Assembly: GCF_009830285.1 (NCBI RefSeq)
Contig: NZ_WUQX01000001.1
Location: 744,501-808,500 of the forward strand
Direction of reading: 5' to 3'
Length of the DNA stretch: 64,000 nucleotides
Origin: Sporofaciens musculi
Lineage (GTDB): Bacteria > Bacillota > Clostridia > Lachnospirales > Lachnospiraceae
Shown here: piece by piece, positions 49,074 through 57,647 of the stretch
How positions within the stretch are numbered: the stretch's first letter is position 1
Layout of the letters: each line of letters opens with the position of its first letter
Notes under the pieces: generated by a model
Seen by the model: only the letters and a program-made list of their open reading frames with translations
What the model was told of the DNA's origin: nothing
Databases searched by the model: none
Made by a program: the position numbers and the translations under genes

Positions 49074-51398
49074 GAAGTTATTTAAGCCTTGTGGCTATTT
49101 CGGGAAAGGTGCGCAAACGGCAGAACCGTATGACGATTTTCTGTATTATTATTTCTGTACTGCTTGTAACTACGATTTTCAGTGTGGCAGATATGTTCAT
49201 TCGGAATCAAAGTGAGGGGCTTAAGCAGAAGCATGGAAACTGGCATATTCAGTTGGAAAATATCTCTCAGGACACAGCAGAAGAAATCAGCCGGCGTCCG
49301 GATGTCGCCGCTGTCGGCTGGTCGGAAATATTTAATGCAGATGCAGACCAGCCTTACTATATCGGAGAGAAAAAAGGCTGCCGTTTACGGCAGTGACAGT
49401 ATTTATTTAGCAGAGCTTGTGAATGCCCTTGAAGAAGGCTCTCTGCCGCAGAGTGACAATGACATTATGCTTAGTTCCAATGCGAAACTTGCGTTAGATG
49501 TAAAGATTGGCGATTCTGTGACAGTAAAGACACCTTCGGGGAATACGGATTTTACGGTATGCGGTTTTGGTTCGGACGATGCAGCGTATTATCGGGATCA
49601 GACATATATGGTTGCTGCCTATATGACGCGGGATGCATATATTTCAATCATGGAACCAAACAATATCCCAATCAACCCGGTCTGTTACATTCGGTTTCAG
49701 GATGTGTCAAAGGCGTCCGGTATTATTGCGGAAATCAGACAGCAGTATCATTTGCCGGAGGAGGATATTTCGGAAAATACGGCAATTATGGGTCTTGCCG
49801 GACAAAGCAGCAATGAATCTATGCATAATATTTACGGAATAGCGGCAGTCTTGTTCATTTTGGTATTATTGGCTGGCGTACTGATGATTTCCGGCAGTAT
49901 GAACAGCAATGTAGCGCAGCGGACAAAATTCTTTGGAATGATGCGCTGTATTGGTGCAAGCCGTCAGCAGATTATCCGGTATGTACGGCTGGAAGCGTTA
50001 AATTGGTGTAAAACGGCTGTGCCTGTTGGGTTAATCATAGGTACGGCAATCGAATGGGGCATTTGTGCATTGCTCCGCTTTTGGATTGGCGATGAATTTG
50101 CCGCTATGCCGGTATTTGCCCTCAGCCCTGTTGGACTAATCAGTGGGGCGATGGTTGGAATTGTAACTGTCCTGCTGGCAGCGCAGTCACCTGCAAAACA
50201 TGCATCTAAGGTTTCTCCGATGGCAGCGGTTTCCGGAAGCAGATACGGCACTTTCTGTACGGCATGCAACAAAACGGAAAATCAGAAAGGTTGAAAGGAC
50301 ATTGGGGATTCACCATGCAACAGCATCTAAGAAAAACTGGTTTTTATTGACAGCCAGCTTTTCACTCAGCATTATACTGTTTCTTTGCATTTCAGTAGGG
50401 TTGGATTTCGCGCATGAGCTGATCCCAACAATGCGTTCATGGCAGCCGGATATTACCCTTAACGGCTATGCAAATGAGCGTGTACTGGATCAGCGTCTGG
50501 GTGATGCCATTAGCGGAATTACAGGTGTAGAGCATATTTGGGGCAGTTCTTACATGGAGAATGTTTCAGTTAATTCTTCACGACCAGACATTGACCATGT
50601 AAATATAACGTCATATAGCCAGTATATGCTTGACTGTGCCAAGGATAGCCTTGTGCAGGGAGATTTGTCAGAAATCTATGGGGACAGTGACAAGGTTATG
50701 ACTGTTTTGAATAAAGATAATCCGATAAAAGTTGGAGACACAATTCAGATAGCGGGACAGGATGTTGAAGTTGCATGTGGCATATCCAGCGGGCTGTATC
50801 CCAGCGAATATAGCGTGATCTGTTCACAGGAAACCTTTGCCCGACTGACAGGGGAACAGAATTACAGTATGATTGGAATACAATTAAGCAGCAAGGCTAC
50901 GGATGAAACAGTAAAACAAATCAACAGTCTTACGGAAAGCAATGTTATTTTTACTGACGAGCGTCAGAGTAATCAGAGAAATGCCAATACTTATCTGGCT
51001 GTAAAATTTCTGTTGTATAGTTTTATGGCAATCATTGCCATGATTACGCTGTTTAATATTGTCAACAGCATTTCCATGAGTGTAACTGCCCGGATAAAGC
51101 AGTATGGGGCTATGAGGGCGGTTGGCATGGATGGGAATCAGCTTACCCGAATGATTGGTGCGGAAGCCTTTACTTATGCTGTCTCTGGTCTTATCGTTGG
51201 CAGTGGTATCGGAATTGCCCTAAGCCGCTTTTTGTATGTGAAATTGGTTACACGATTTTTGGAAGCCAGTGGAGTTTGCCGATTGTTTTAATTGCTATTA
51301 TTCTTGTATTTGATATTGTTTCTGCTGCGTTAGCGGTATATGCACCCGCAAAACGGATTAGAAATATGCCGATTACGGCAACGATCAATGAATTATGA
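49070..51398 (+). pseudogene. FtsX/BceB-type ABC permease, three frameshifts
   Basis: About 775 residues when joined. It has an N-terminal membrane helix (RMTIFCIIISVLLVTTIFSVADMFIRNQ), a large outside domain, FtsX core (LVLLAGVLMISGSMNSNVAQRTKFFGMMRCIGASRQQIIRYVRLEALNWCKTAVPVGLIIG), a second similar half, and an end VYAPAKRIRNMPITATINEL. Shifts are at the A run near 49372 (+1), around 50255-50280 (+1) and the T run near 51256 (-1). The start ATG 49070 overlaps the ATPase stop. It probably exports or senses an antimicrobial peptide. Confidence 0.85.
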
Positions 51399-51491
51399 TG
51401 CTAAAAAATTATGAAAATTTGCTGCACGACGGAAAAGGGAAAAACCGTCGTGCAGAAGAAAAATACCTTTTTTGAAAGATGAGGGGTTGTT

Positions 51492-52513
51492 GTGTGGCAG
51501 TTTGCGTTTCTTATATTTTTTATTTCGGTCTGCATATTTGCGGGGATTATGCTGTATGACTCCAGAACATTGTGGAGTGGAGCTTCATTTTTGATTATGA
51601 TGATATGTTTGTCGGTATTTCTGCTTTTGGTCTTATACCAATGTTCAGAATGGCTGGCAGCACATGATTTAGTGATTGGAATACTGATTGTTATATGTAT
51701 TTTGGCAGTGAGTAGTGTTGTTTTGTTTCCGACAATTCTGATTCTTGTGTTTTTTATAGAAGGAGTAAGGGTTATTAGACATGAAGGAATAAAACCGACA
51801 AATTTGTTGTCGATGTTGTTTTCTGTTCTGCTATGTATTTATCTTGTGCTATTTCCAGTAATTGGAAACTTAGGAAAGAATACTTTTGGTACAATGCTCT
51901 ATAAAATTATTAGTTTCATAGCGGTATATATATTATTGTTGCTGGCAGTGTATTCACTTTCCGCAGTGCTCAATCTTTTTCACCTAAAAAGAAAAGAAAC
52001 GCAGATTACATTATTGTGCTGGGGGCAGGAATTATTGGAAGCAGGGTTACGCCGTTACTTGCAGCACGGATTGAAAAAGGAATGGAATTGCTGTGCTATA
52101 ATCCAAATGCTGTACTGATTATGTCTGGCGGACAAGGTTCAGGAGAGGATATTCCAGAAAGTAAAGCTATGGCAGATTATGCGATTGATAAAGGCGTAAG
52201 TGCGGAAAAAGTCATTTTGGAACAAAAATCTGTGTCCACGGAGGAGAATCTGCGGTTTTCAAGGGAACTGATAAAGAAACAGAATCCACAAATTATAGTT
52301 GTCACAACTGCTTATCACATGCTTAGGGCGTTAATACTCGCAAAGCGGCAGGGCATAAAATGTGTGGGCTTTGGTGCAAAAACAAAATGGTATTTTACGC
52401 TGAATGCTTTTATCCGGGAATTTGTTGGATATTTAAGTCTGACATGGAAAAAGCATATTATTGTGATTGGAATAAATGTTTGTATTGTAATAGCAGTGTA
52501 TGGATTTAAGTAA
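51492..52513 (+). pseudogene. YdcF/DUF218 family membrane protein, frameshifted
   Basis: About 340 residues. Five or so membrane helices come first, then the DUF218 domain (ADYIIVLGAGIIGSRVTPLLAARIEKGMELLCYNP...LIMSGGQGSGEDIPESKAMADYAIDKGVSAEKVILEQKSVSTEENLRFSRELI...VVTTAYHMLRA), and a last helix. One A is missing from the run at 51986-51991, between HLKR and the DUF218 part. GTG 51492 has GAGGGG upstream. YdcF-like proteins are linked to envelope metabolism and peptide resistance; the role here is inferred. Confidence 0.78.
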
Positions 52514-52602
52514 ACAACGTATATAACATTATATGTATCATCTTTTCCTTTGAAATAGAAAAGATGATTGGAGATGTGCGATATAAGGAAGAAGTGGCAT
52601 AA

Positions 52603-53022
52603 ATGGGGAAAATGATTATTTTATCATTTAATGATAATGAAGAAGATGCTTGCGAAAGAATACTGCACAATATACATGATGATTTCTGCTATGATTGTTC
52701 GGATATACTTGGGAAAGCGACATCATTCCATATAGGAGCATTGGAAATTGATGCAGATAAAAAGAATGTGACGGTAAATAACATTGAAATTGGACTTACT
52801 CATATTGAATTTGAAATACTGTATTTGCTGGCGCAGAGTCCCGGCAGAATATACAGTAAAGAGCAGATCTATGATATTGTCTGGCAAGAACCGTATTCCG
52901 GCGATTACAACATTGTTATGAGCCATATCCGGCATATAAGGGAAAAGATAGAGGATAATCCGGGCAAGCCGCTTTACATACAGACCGTATGGGGCATCGG
53001 CTATCGGTTCAACAAAATTTAA
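52603..53022 (+). CDS. winged-helix output domain protein without receiver
   Basis: A 139-residue protein. Residues about 40-139 are a complete OmpR-type winged helix (IEIGLTHIEFEILYLLAQSPGRIYSKEQIYDIVWQEPYSGDYNIVMSHIRHIREKIEDNP...TVWGIGYRFNKI). The N-terminal 40 residues are too short for a receiver and lack a phospho-Asp. It may be a constitutively acting regulator, or a remnant of a regulator trimmed by deletion. It sits between the cargo block and the regulation block. Confidence 0.8.
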   Translation: MGKMIILSFNDNEEDACERILHNIHDDFCYDCSDILGKATSFHIGALEIDADKKNVTVNNIEIGLTHIEFEILYLLAQSPGRIYSKEQIYDIVWQEPYSGDYNIVMSHIRHIREKIEDNPGKPLYIQTVWGIGYRFNKI

Positions 53023-53054
53023 GCAGCAGTCTGTGATAGGAAAACAGATTGCTG

Positions 53055-53312
53055 CTATTTTTTGTCCTGTACGCCTAAGAGGTATTCACAGGATACATGG
53101 AAGAACTCTGCCAGAGCGACTACCTCATAATCAGGAACAAACCTTGTTCCCTTTTCAATCCGCAAAACGGTCAAGTCGCTAAATTCATATCCGGCAAGCT
53201 GGAGCTGTTCTGCAAGGGCTTTCTGTGACAGCTTTCTTTCTGTCCGCAGTTCCATGATCTTTTGACCGATCAGGTTTTTAGAGTTGCTTTCTTTATTCCA
53301 GTAGATTTTAAT
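53055..53312 (-). CDS. Xre-type regulator of the ICE control region
   Basis: The core MELRTERKLSQKALAEQLQLAGYEFSDLTVLRIEKGTRFVPDYEVVALAEFFHVSCEYLLG is a complete helix-turn-helix and C-cap. ATG 53255 gives 66 residues, but coding similarity continues upstream (KIYWNKESNSKNLIGQKI) to ATT 53312, with no ATG, GTG or TTG in between. The full-length reading therefore needs an ATT start. It is divergent from the gene at 53490 and shares the operator region 53325-53397. Confidence 0.72.
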   Translation of the reverse strand: MKIYWNKESNSKNLIGQKIMELRTERKLSQKALAEQLQLAGYEFSDLTVLRIEKGTRFVPDYEVVALAEFFHVSCEYLLGVQDKK

Positions 53313-53324
53313 ATCCTGTCACCA

Positions 53325-53397
53325 ACTTTCTAAAGATGAAGTCCTGTATGATTGATTTTACGAAATATTGTTGATAATATACTTCTAAAGATGAAGT
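53325..53397. promoter_or_regulatory. divergent control region with duplicated operator
   Basis: ACTTTCTAAAGATGAAGT (53325-53342) and ACTTCTAAAGATGAAGT (53381-53397) are near-identical and partly palindromic (ACTTC...GAAGT). Between them is a plus-strand promoter: -35 TTGATT (53352-53357), 17-nt spacer, -10 TAATAT (53375-53380). The adjacent Xre protein is the likely binder. Confidence 0.6.
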
Positions 53398-53489
53398 GAA
53401 CGGAAATTATCTTGAGAAAAAGAAACTTGGGATTGATAATACTGCCTGTAAAATGCAAAATTATGTTTAACAGAAAGGTGGAAATGAAC

Positions 53490-53825
53490 ATGAATGAAGT
53501 TTTTGAAACATTAGCAAACGTCTTTGAGGAACTGCGCAGCGAATCCGGGGACAGGGAGTATTGCGTCCAGACCGAAGATGCAAAAGAAGCCAGCCGGGAA
53601 CTGAAAAAGAAGCAGAAGGCATTTGAAACATATCTTTCCAGACTGCCGAAAGAGGACAGGGAGTTTTTAGAGGACTATCTGGACACAGTGGATCATGTCC
53701 ATTACAAGGAGGAGCAGAGGGCGTACTATCAGGGAATTGTGGACGGTATACAGGTGCTTGATGGATTGGGCATCGTGAAAAAACGTATGCGCATAAAAGA
53801 ATTTCTTAAAAAATTTAGCAGATAA
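53490..53825 (+). CDS. DUF6809-like protein
   Basis: A 111-residue helical protein (MNEVFETLANVFEELRSESGDREYCVQTEDAKEASRELKKKQKAFETYLSRLPKEDREFLEDYLDTVDHVHYKEEQRAYYQGIVDGIQVLDGLGI). The layout matches the DUF6809 group found in the control regions of clostridial ICEs. ATG 53490 is preferred over ATG 53484 because AAAGGTGG is 8 nt before it. It is transcribed from the operator-controlled promoter at 53352-53380. Its function is unknown. Confidence 0.6.
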   Translation: MNEVFETLANVFEELRSESGDREYCVQTEDAKEASRELKKKQKAFETYLSRLPKEDREFLEDYLDTVDHVHYKEEQRAYYQGIVDGIQVLDGLGIVKKRMRIKEFLKKFSR

Positions 53826-53925
53826 GCAAAGAGGTGGCTGGCAGGACAGAAGGCGAGCCACCTTGTTTGTATAGTTCAGAATAATCCAGAAATATTCATG
53901 AAAAAATTCAGACATTGGAGCTATT

Positions 53926-54273
53926 CTATTCTTTAGGATGTTTATACGTCCGGAGATAGGCTTCCACAATAGCGAGAATGGTTGTTATCTGTTCTTCCGT
54001 ACATTGTGACAGATAAACCAACAGCCGCTGGTAGTCGAGGTTGTCTGCCGGGACAGTTGGGTAAAAGAACGGATCGGCGGAAATATGTAAGGCTCGTATG
54101 AGCTGCCCTAGCTTTTCAAGGCTTGGCACGTTTCCATGATTTTCGATTTCTTTGATATAGCGTGAGGAAACGCCGGATTTTTCAGCCAGTTCTTCATAGG
54201 TCAGTTTTTGCTCAGTTCTAGCCTGTTTCAGACGGAATCCCATTTCCTTGTCAATTTTCTTTTTACTTGCCAT
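53926..54273 (-). CDS. Xre-type repressor of the integration module
   Basis: A 115-residue protein with a helix-turn-helix at residues 10-65 (MGFRLKQARTEQKLTYEELAEKSGVSSRYIKEIENHGNVPSLEKLGQLIRALHISADPFFYP) and a short C-terminal helix pair. GGAGG lies upstream of ATG 54273. It is divergent from the sigma-like gene, across a 520-nt control region, as Orf9-type repressors are in Tn916-like elements. It likely represses the transfer/excision genes. Confidence 0.83.
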   Translation of the reverse strand: MASKKKIDKEMGFRLKQARTEQKLTYEELAEKSGVSSRYIKEIENHGNVPSLEKLGQLIRALHISADPFFYPTVPADNLDYQRLLVYLSQCTEEQITTILAIVEAYLRTYKHPKE

Positions 54274-54795
54274 ATATGCACCTCCATGTATAGTGTATAT
54301 TGCACATTTTACTTTTGAAATGCACTAATAATTCACTTTAACAGAGGGGCATAATGCACACAATAAAATAGAATGACTTTGGATATTGCATATAAAAAAA
54401 CGCAGTATCCAGAGGTTTTTTTGCGTGGATTTTATCCTTTGGGTACGTTTAGGGAATTTATGTGTTCTGAACGGTCTAAAGGGTATTTTTTTGACTTCGT
54501 GAACCTGTCTGGCTATTGGCGTGGAAAGGTTCTTTTATAAGGTATTTTACTGGAAGTAAAGCAGAATATACCTTAGAGAGTGAACTATACGCACTCGCAA
54601 GCTGTGGAGAAAACAGAATAACAGATATGAACAACGTCCAGCGGGCATTCTGCCTGTCCGGGCGTTTTTTATATACAAAAATTTTTTAATTTTTACACCC
54701 ACCCGAACATCAGCCTGTCGCTATTTGGCAGATACTGCGGAAAGGGAGAAGGCGTATGCCTTTGTCACGTCACAACGGGGAGGAGGTGAACTCGT
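54274..54795. promoter_or_regulatory. divergent control region before the sigma-like gene
   Basis: A gene-free, AT-rich stretch. It contains short repeats of TGCAC/GTGCA near 54302-54360 (likely repressor contacts), a strong hairpin at 54635-54670 and several TATAAT-like boxes. No ORF with a ribosome site was found. Confidence 0.45.
54635..54670 (+). terminator. terminator or attenuator before the sigma-like gene
   Basis: Outer stem CGTCC / GGGCG, inner GGC / GCC, followed by six Ts. Since it lies about 125 nt before the sigma-like gene on the same strand, it could work as an attenuator, as in the Tn916 control region. Confidence 0.6.
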
Positions 54796-55236
54796 ATGAA
54801 GAAACCTTCTTGCCATGATGAACTGACAATCAGGCATCGTTTTGATCGCCTGTGCCAGATGTCGCTCAAGGGCGAAGCAATTAACTATTACCGGCACATG
54901 GATTACCGCAGGGAGCATGAAGCCATGTTTTCTGAACTGTCTGAAAAGGAGCTGAATCAGTTGTTTGTTATGGATGAGTATGGAGTGGAAAACAGTCATT
55001 TCACAGTGCATGGATATGACATTGAAGTGAAGGACACCCTGATTGCGGAAGCGTTGCAGGCACTTTCGGAACGGAAGCGGAATGTAATACTGCTTTCGTA
55101 TTTTCTGGAAATGAGCGATGCGGATATAGCAAGGGAGATGAACCTTGTGCGCAGCACGATCCATGAACACAGGACACGCTCACTTGAGATTTTGAGAAAG
55201 ATTATGGAGGAAAAAGCAGATGCGAAAGAGATGTAA
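54796..55236 (+). CDS. sigma-70 region 4-like regulator (Tn916 Orf7-like)
   Basis: A 146-residue protein. The C-terminal half is a sigma region 4 fold (DTLIAEALQALSERKRNVILLSYFLEMSDADIAREMNLVRSTIHEHRTRSLEILRKIM). The N-terminus is a short helical region. GGGGAGGAGG is upstream of ATG 54796. It overlaps the next gene by 17 nt. By analogy with Tn916 it activates the xis/int genes; the small size rules out a full sigma factor. Confidence 0.85.
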   Translation: MKKPSCHDELTIRHRFDRLCQMSLKGEAINYYRHMDYRREHEAMFSELSEKELNQLFVMDEYGVENSHFTVHGYDIEVKDTLIAEALQALSERKRNVILLSYFLEMSDADIAREMNLVRSTIHEHRTRSLEILRKIMEEKADAKEM

Positions 55237-55468
55237 GAGTAATGGAGATAAGAATCTGCTGCCTTTCCATATCATAAAGGCAGCATCAGAAGGCGATGTA
55301 ATGGCAATCAACGAAGTCCTGAAGCATTATGAGGGGTACATAATCACCCTGTCCACCCGGAAGATGTATGACGAGGGCGGGCAGCTTCATTTCTGTGTTG
55401 ATGAAACGCTGCGCCGGAGACTTGAAACAAAGCTGATTACAAAAATACTGGCGTTTGAAGCGGTGTAG
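55220..55468 (+). CDS. helix-turn-helix protein (Tn916 Orf8-like)
   Basis: An 82-residue protein (MRKRCKSNGDKNLLPFHIIKAASEGDVMAINEVLKHYEGYIITLSTRKMYDEGGQLHFCVDETLRRRLETKLITKILAFEAV), the usual partner gene after the sigma-like gene in Tn916/Tn1549-type elements; it has the helical pattern of sigma region 1-2 proteins. Overlap with the upstream gene suggests coupled translation. It likely forms a functional sigma-like pair with Orf7. Confidence 0.82.
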   Translation: MRKRCKSNGDKNLLPFHIIKAASEGDVMAINEVLKHYEGYIITLSTRKMYDEGGQLHFCVDETLRRRLETKLITKILAFEAV

Positions 55469-55479
55469 AGGGCGGTTCG

Positions 55480-55898
55480 CTGTCCTTTTCCATAGCTGAC
55501 AGGTTCAGCGGTGTACCTTGAAAATTGAATACTGTATTGCATACAGGACGTGAGGATATGCAGAGCCACTAAGCAGATGCGCCATGACGTACCTGCCCTG
55601 TCTTATGGCGGGGTGAACGTGAGGGAATATCGGAAATGATATTGAAGCAAAGGTAAGGAGCGAGTGAGATCGGGCAAAATGTGTAGCAGTTACATGGGGC
55701 GATGAAGCATATCTGTGATAATGATACTTCCGGGTTGCGGAGCAGTCCGCAATCCGGTCAATAAAATGACGGTGCAAGACCGATGTGGGCAGTGTAATGA
55801 GCTGCCACCTGTATTGCAGTTTTTATCTGCTAATAAATGGGGAGAAGTGTATTCTGCTTATTTATTAGCAGATAAGGCTGTGCAAAAAGGAGAAATTT
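55480..55898 (+). ncRNA. structured leader between orf8-like and xis
   Basis: About 420 nt without a gene but rich in inverted repeats: CCGG-g-TTGCGGA / TCCGCAA-t-CCGG (about 55730-55757) and a perfect 16-nt pair TTATCTGCTAATAAAT (55823-55838) / ATTTATTAGCAGATAA (55860-55875) just before the xis ribosome site. The last one could hide or expose xis translation. From memory, similar sequence recurs in related ICEs at this place, but this is not tested. Confidence 0.45.
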
Positions 55899-56087
55899 AT
55901 GGTAAAGAAAGTAGATAGAAAAAAATTTGTCAGATATAAAGAGGGCGCAGAAATATACAGCATGGGTTTAACCAAATTTCAGGAACTTGCAAAGCAAGCC
56001 AACGCTATCTATAAGGTGGATAAACTGGTATTGGTGAATTGTGATATTTTCGAGCAATATCTGGAATCTTTTAGAGTCAGTGAATGA
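55899..56087 (+). CDS. xis: excisionase-like protein
   Basis: A 62-residue basic protein (MVKKVDRKKFVRYKEGAEIYSMGLTKFQELAKQANAIYKVDKLVLVNCDIFEQYLESFRV), matching the winged-helix excisionase/DUF6462-type proteins that precede integrases. AAAAAGGAG precedes ATG 55899. It would bend the ends of the ICE for excision. It lies 14 nt after the 16-nt inverted repeat. Confidence 0.85.
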   Translation: MVKKVDRKKFVRYKEGAEIYSMGLTKFQELAKQANAIYKVDKLVLVNCDIFEQYLESFRVSE

Positions 56088-56119
56088 GGAAAGCAAAGAG
56101 AATTTCGTAAAAAATAATT

Positions 56120-56164
56120 GTTCTACAAAAAGTCCTTGACTTTTCGTAGAACGTAAACTATAAT
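56120..56164 (+). promoter_or_regulatory. promoter with overlapping operator for the RHH-int genes
   Basis: -35 TTGACT (56136-56141), 17-nt spacer, -10 TATAAT (56159-56164): a near-perfect promoter. An inverted repeat GTTCTACAAAAAGTC (56120-56134) / GACTTTTCGTAGAAC (56138-56152), 14 of 15 positions paired, covers the -35. A repressor bound there would block RNA polymerase. Confidence 0.8.
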
Positions 56165-56194
56165 GGTGTTAGTTATGAAGGAGGTGCATAGTAA

Positions 56195-56371
56195 ATGCCT
56201 AGAACGGGGCGTCCCAAAACCGACTCGCCTAAGCAAAGGTCATTAAGCCTTCGGGTTGATGATGCGGAGTATGAGAAACTAAAAGACTATGCTGCCAAAC
56301 ATGACATGACCATAACGCAAGTGCTACAAAAGGGTGTTGAACTTCAATACTCAATGGAAGAAAACAGGTAG
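56195..56371 (+). CDS. ribbon-helix-helix protein upstream of int
   Basis: A 58-residue protein, MPRTGRPKTDSPKQRSLSLRVDDAEYEKLKDYAAKHDMTITQVLQKGVELQYSMEENR: the beta strand RSLSLRVD then two helices of the RHH/CopG fold. GAAGGAGG is 7 nt before ATG 56195. It is the first gene from the strong promoter at 56136-56164 and is the natural candidate for binding the operator there, giving autoregulation of itself and the integrase. Confidence 0.8.
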   Translation: MPRTGRPKTDSPKQRSLSLRVDDAEYEKLKDYAAKHDMTITQVLQKGVELQYSMEENR

Positions 56372-56411
56372 CAGTACGAAATATCTCTTTCCTTTTAAGA
56401 AAGGAGTAGAG

Positions 56412-57647
56412 ATGGCAAAAGCAAGGAAAGACCATAGAGGGAGAGCTTTACGGAAAGGGGAAATCCAACGCAAGGATAAAACGTATATGTATACTTATAC
56501 TGATCCTTATGGTAAAAGACGGTACATATATGCGAATGACTTGGTAGAGCTTAGAGAAAAAGAAAAGCGTCTGATGAAAGACCAGCTTGACGGTCTGGAT
56601 GTGTATGCGGCAGGCAACGCAGATTTGAATTTTGTTTTTGACAGGTATATTACAACGAAAACAGAATTAAGGCGGACAACCTACACAAATTACACCTATA
56701 TGTATGACCGATTTGTAAGGGATGAGTTCGGGAAAAGGAAAATTGGAACGATAAAGTATTCAGATGTGTTATATTTTTACTATCATTTGATAAATGACAA
56801 AGGATTACAGATTAACACACTTGAAACTATCCATACGGTTCTCCACCCAACTTTCCAGCTTGCAGTGAGGGATGACATCATCAGGAATAATCCAAGTGAT
56901 GGCGTGATGGCTCAAATCAAGAAGAAGCCGGGGAGAAATCATGGTGTACGACACGCACTCACTTTGGAGCAGCAGAGAGCCTTTATGGACTACACAGCCA
57001 AAAGTCCGGTATTCTGCCATTGGACACCGTTTTTCACAGTGCTGTTAGGGACAGGGTGCAGGATTGGCGAAGCGATTGGACTTAGATGGGAGGACATAGA
57101 TTTAGAGAAAAGGGTAATCAGCATTAACCATAGCGTTACATATTATCCCCGAAGAAATGATACAACCAAATGTGAATTTGGCGTATCCCTCCCGAAAACA
57201 GAAGCGGGTATCCGTACTGTCCCGATGATGGATGCAGTATATGAAGCGTTCCAAGAGGAATACAGCGAGCAGAAAGAAGAAGGTTTCAATACTACGGTGG
57301 TTGACGGAATGACAGGATTTATTTTCAGTAACCGTTTTGGAAATCTTCATAATCCGCAAGCTGTAAACAGGGCAATTAAGCGGATATACGAATCGTACAA
57401 TGCAGAGGAAGTGTTAAATGCCAAAAGGGAAAAAAGGCAGCCAGTCATAATACCTCACTTCTCATGCCACCATTTAAGGCATACCTTTTGTACAAGGTTC
57501 TGCGAGAAGGAAACAAATGTAAAGGTGATACAGGCAATTATGGGACACGCAAATATTGAAACAACAATGGACATATATGCCGAAGTCACTGACATGAAGA
57601 AACAGGAAGCAATACAAAATTTATCACGCAATCTTGATGTATTTTAG
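56412..57647 (+). CDS. int: tyrosine recombinase (Tn916-type integrase)
   Basis: A 411-residue protein. An N-terminal arm-binding domain comes first (GRALRKGEIQRKDKTYMYTYTDPYGKRRYIYA), then a core-binding domain and the catalytic domain with GTGCRIGEAIGLRWEDI (Arg I), HHLRHTFCTR (His-x-x-Arg), GHANIETTMDIYAEVT (His and the nucleophile Tyr). ATG 56412 is preferred because AAGAAAGGAG lies just upstream; the frame opens earlier inside the RHH gene. It is intact. It integrates and excises ICE-1 with the xis product. Confidence 0.93.
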   Translation: MAKARKDHRGRALRKGEIQRKDKTYMYTYTDPYGKRRYIYANDLVELREKEKRLMKDQLDGLDVYAAGNADLNFVFDRYITTKTELRRTTYTNYTYMYDRFVRDEFGKRKIGTIKYSDVLYFYYHLINDKGLQINTLETIHTVLHPTFQLAVRDDIIRNNPSDGVMAQIKKKPGRNHGVRHALTLEQQRAFMDYTAKSPVFCHWTPFFTVLLGTGCRIGEAIGLRWEDIDLEKRVISINHSVTYYPRRNDTTKCEFGVSLPKTEAGIRTVPMMDAVYEAFQEEYSEQKEEGFNTTVVDGMTGFIFSNRFGNLHNPQAVNRAIKRIYESYNAEEVLNAKREKRQPVIIPHFSCHHLRHTFCTRFCEKETNVKVIQAIMGHANIETTMDIYAEVTDMKKQEAIQNLSRNLDVF

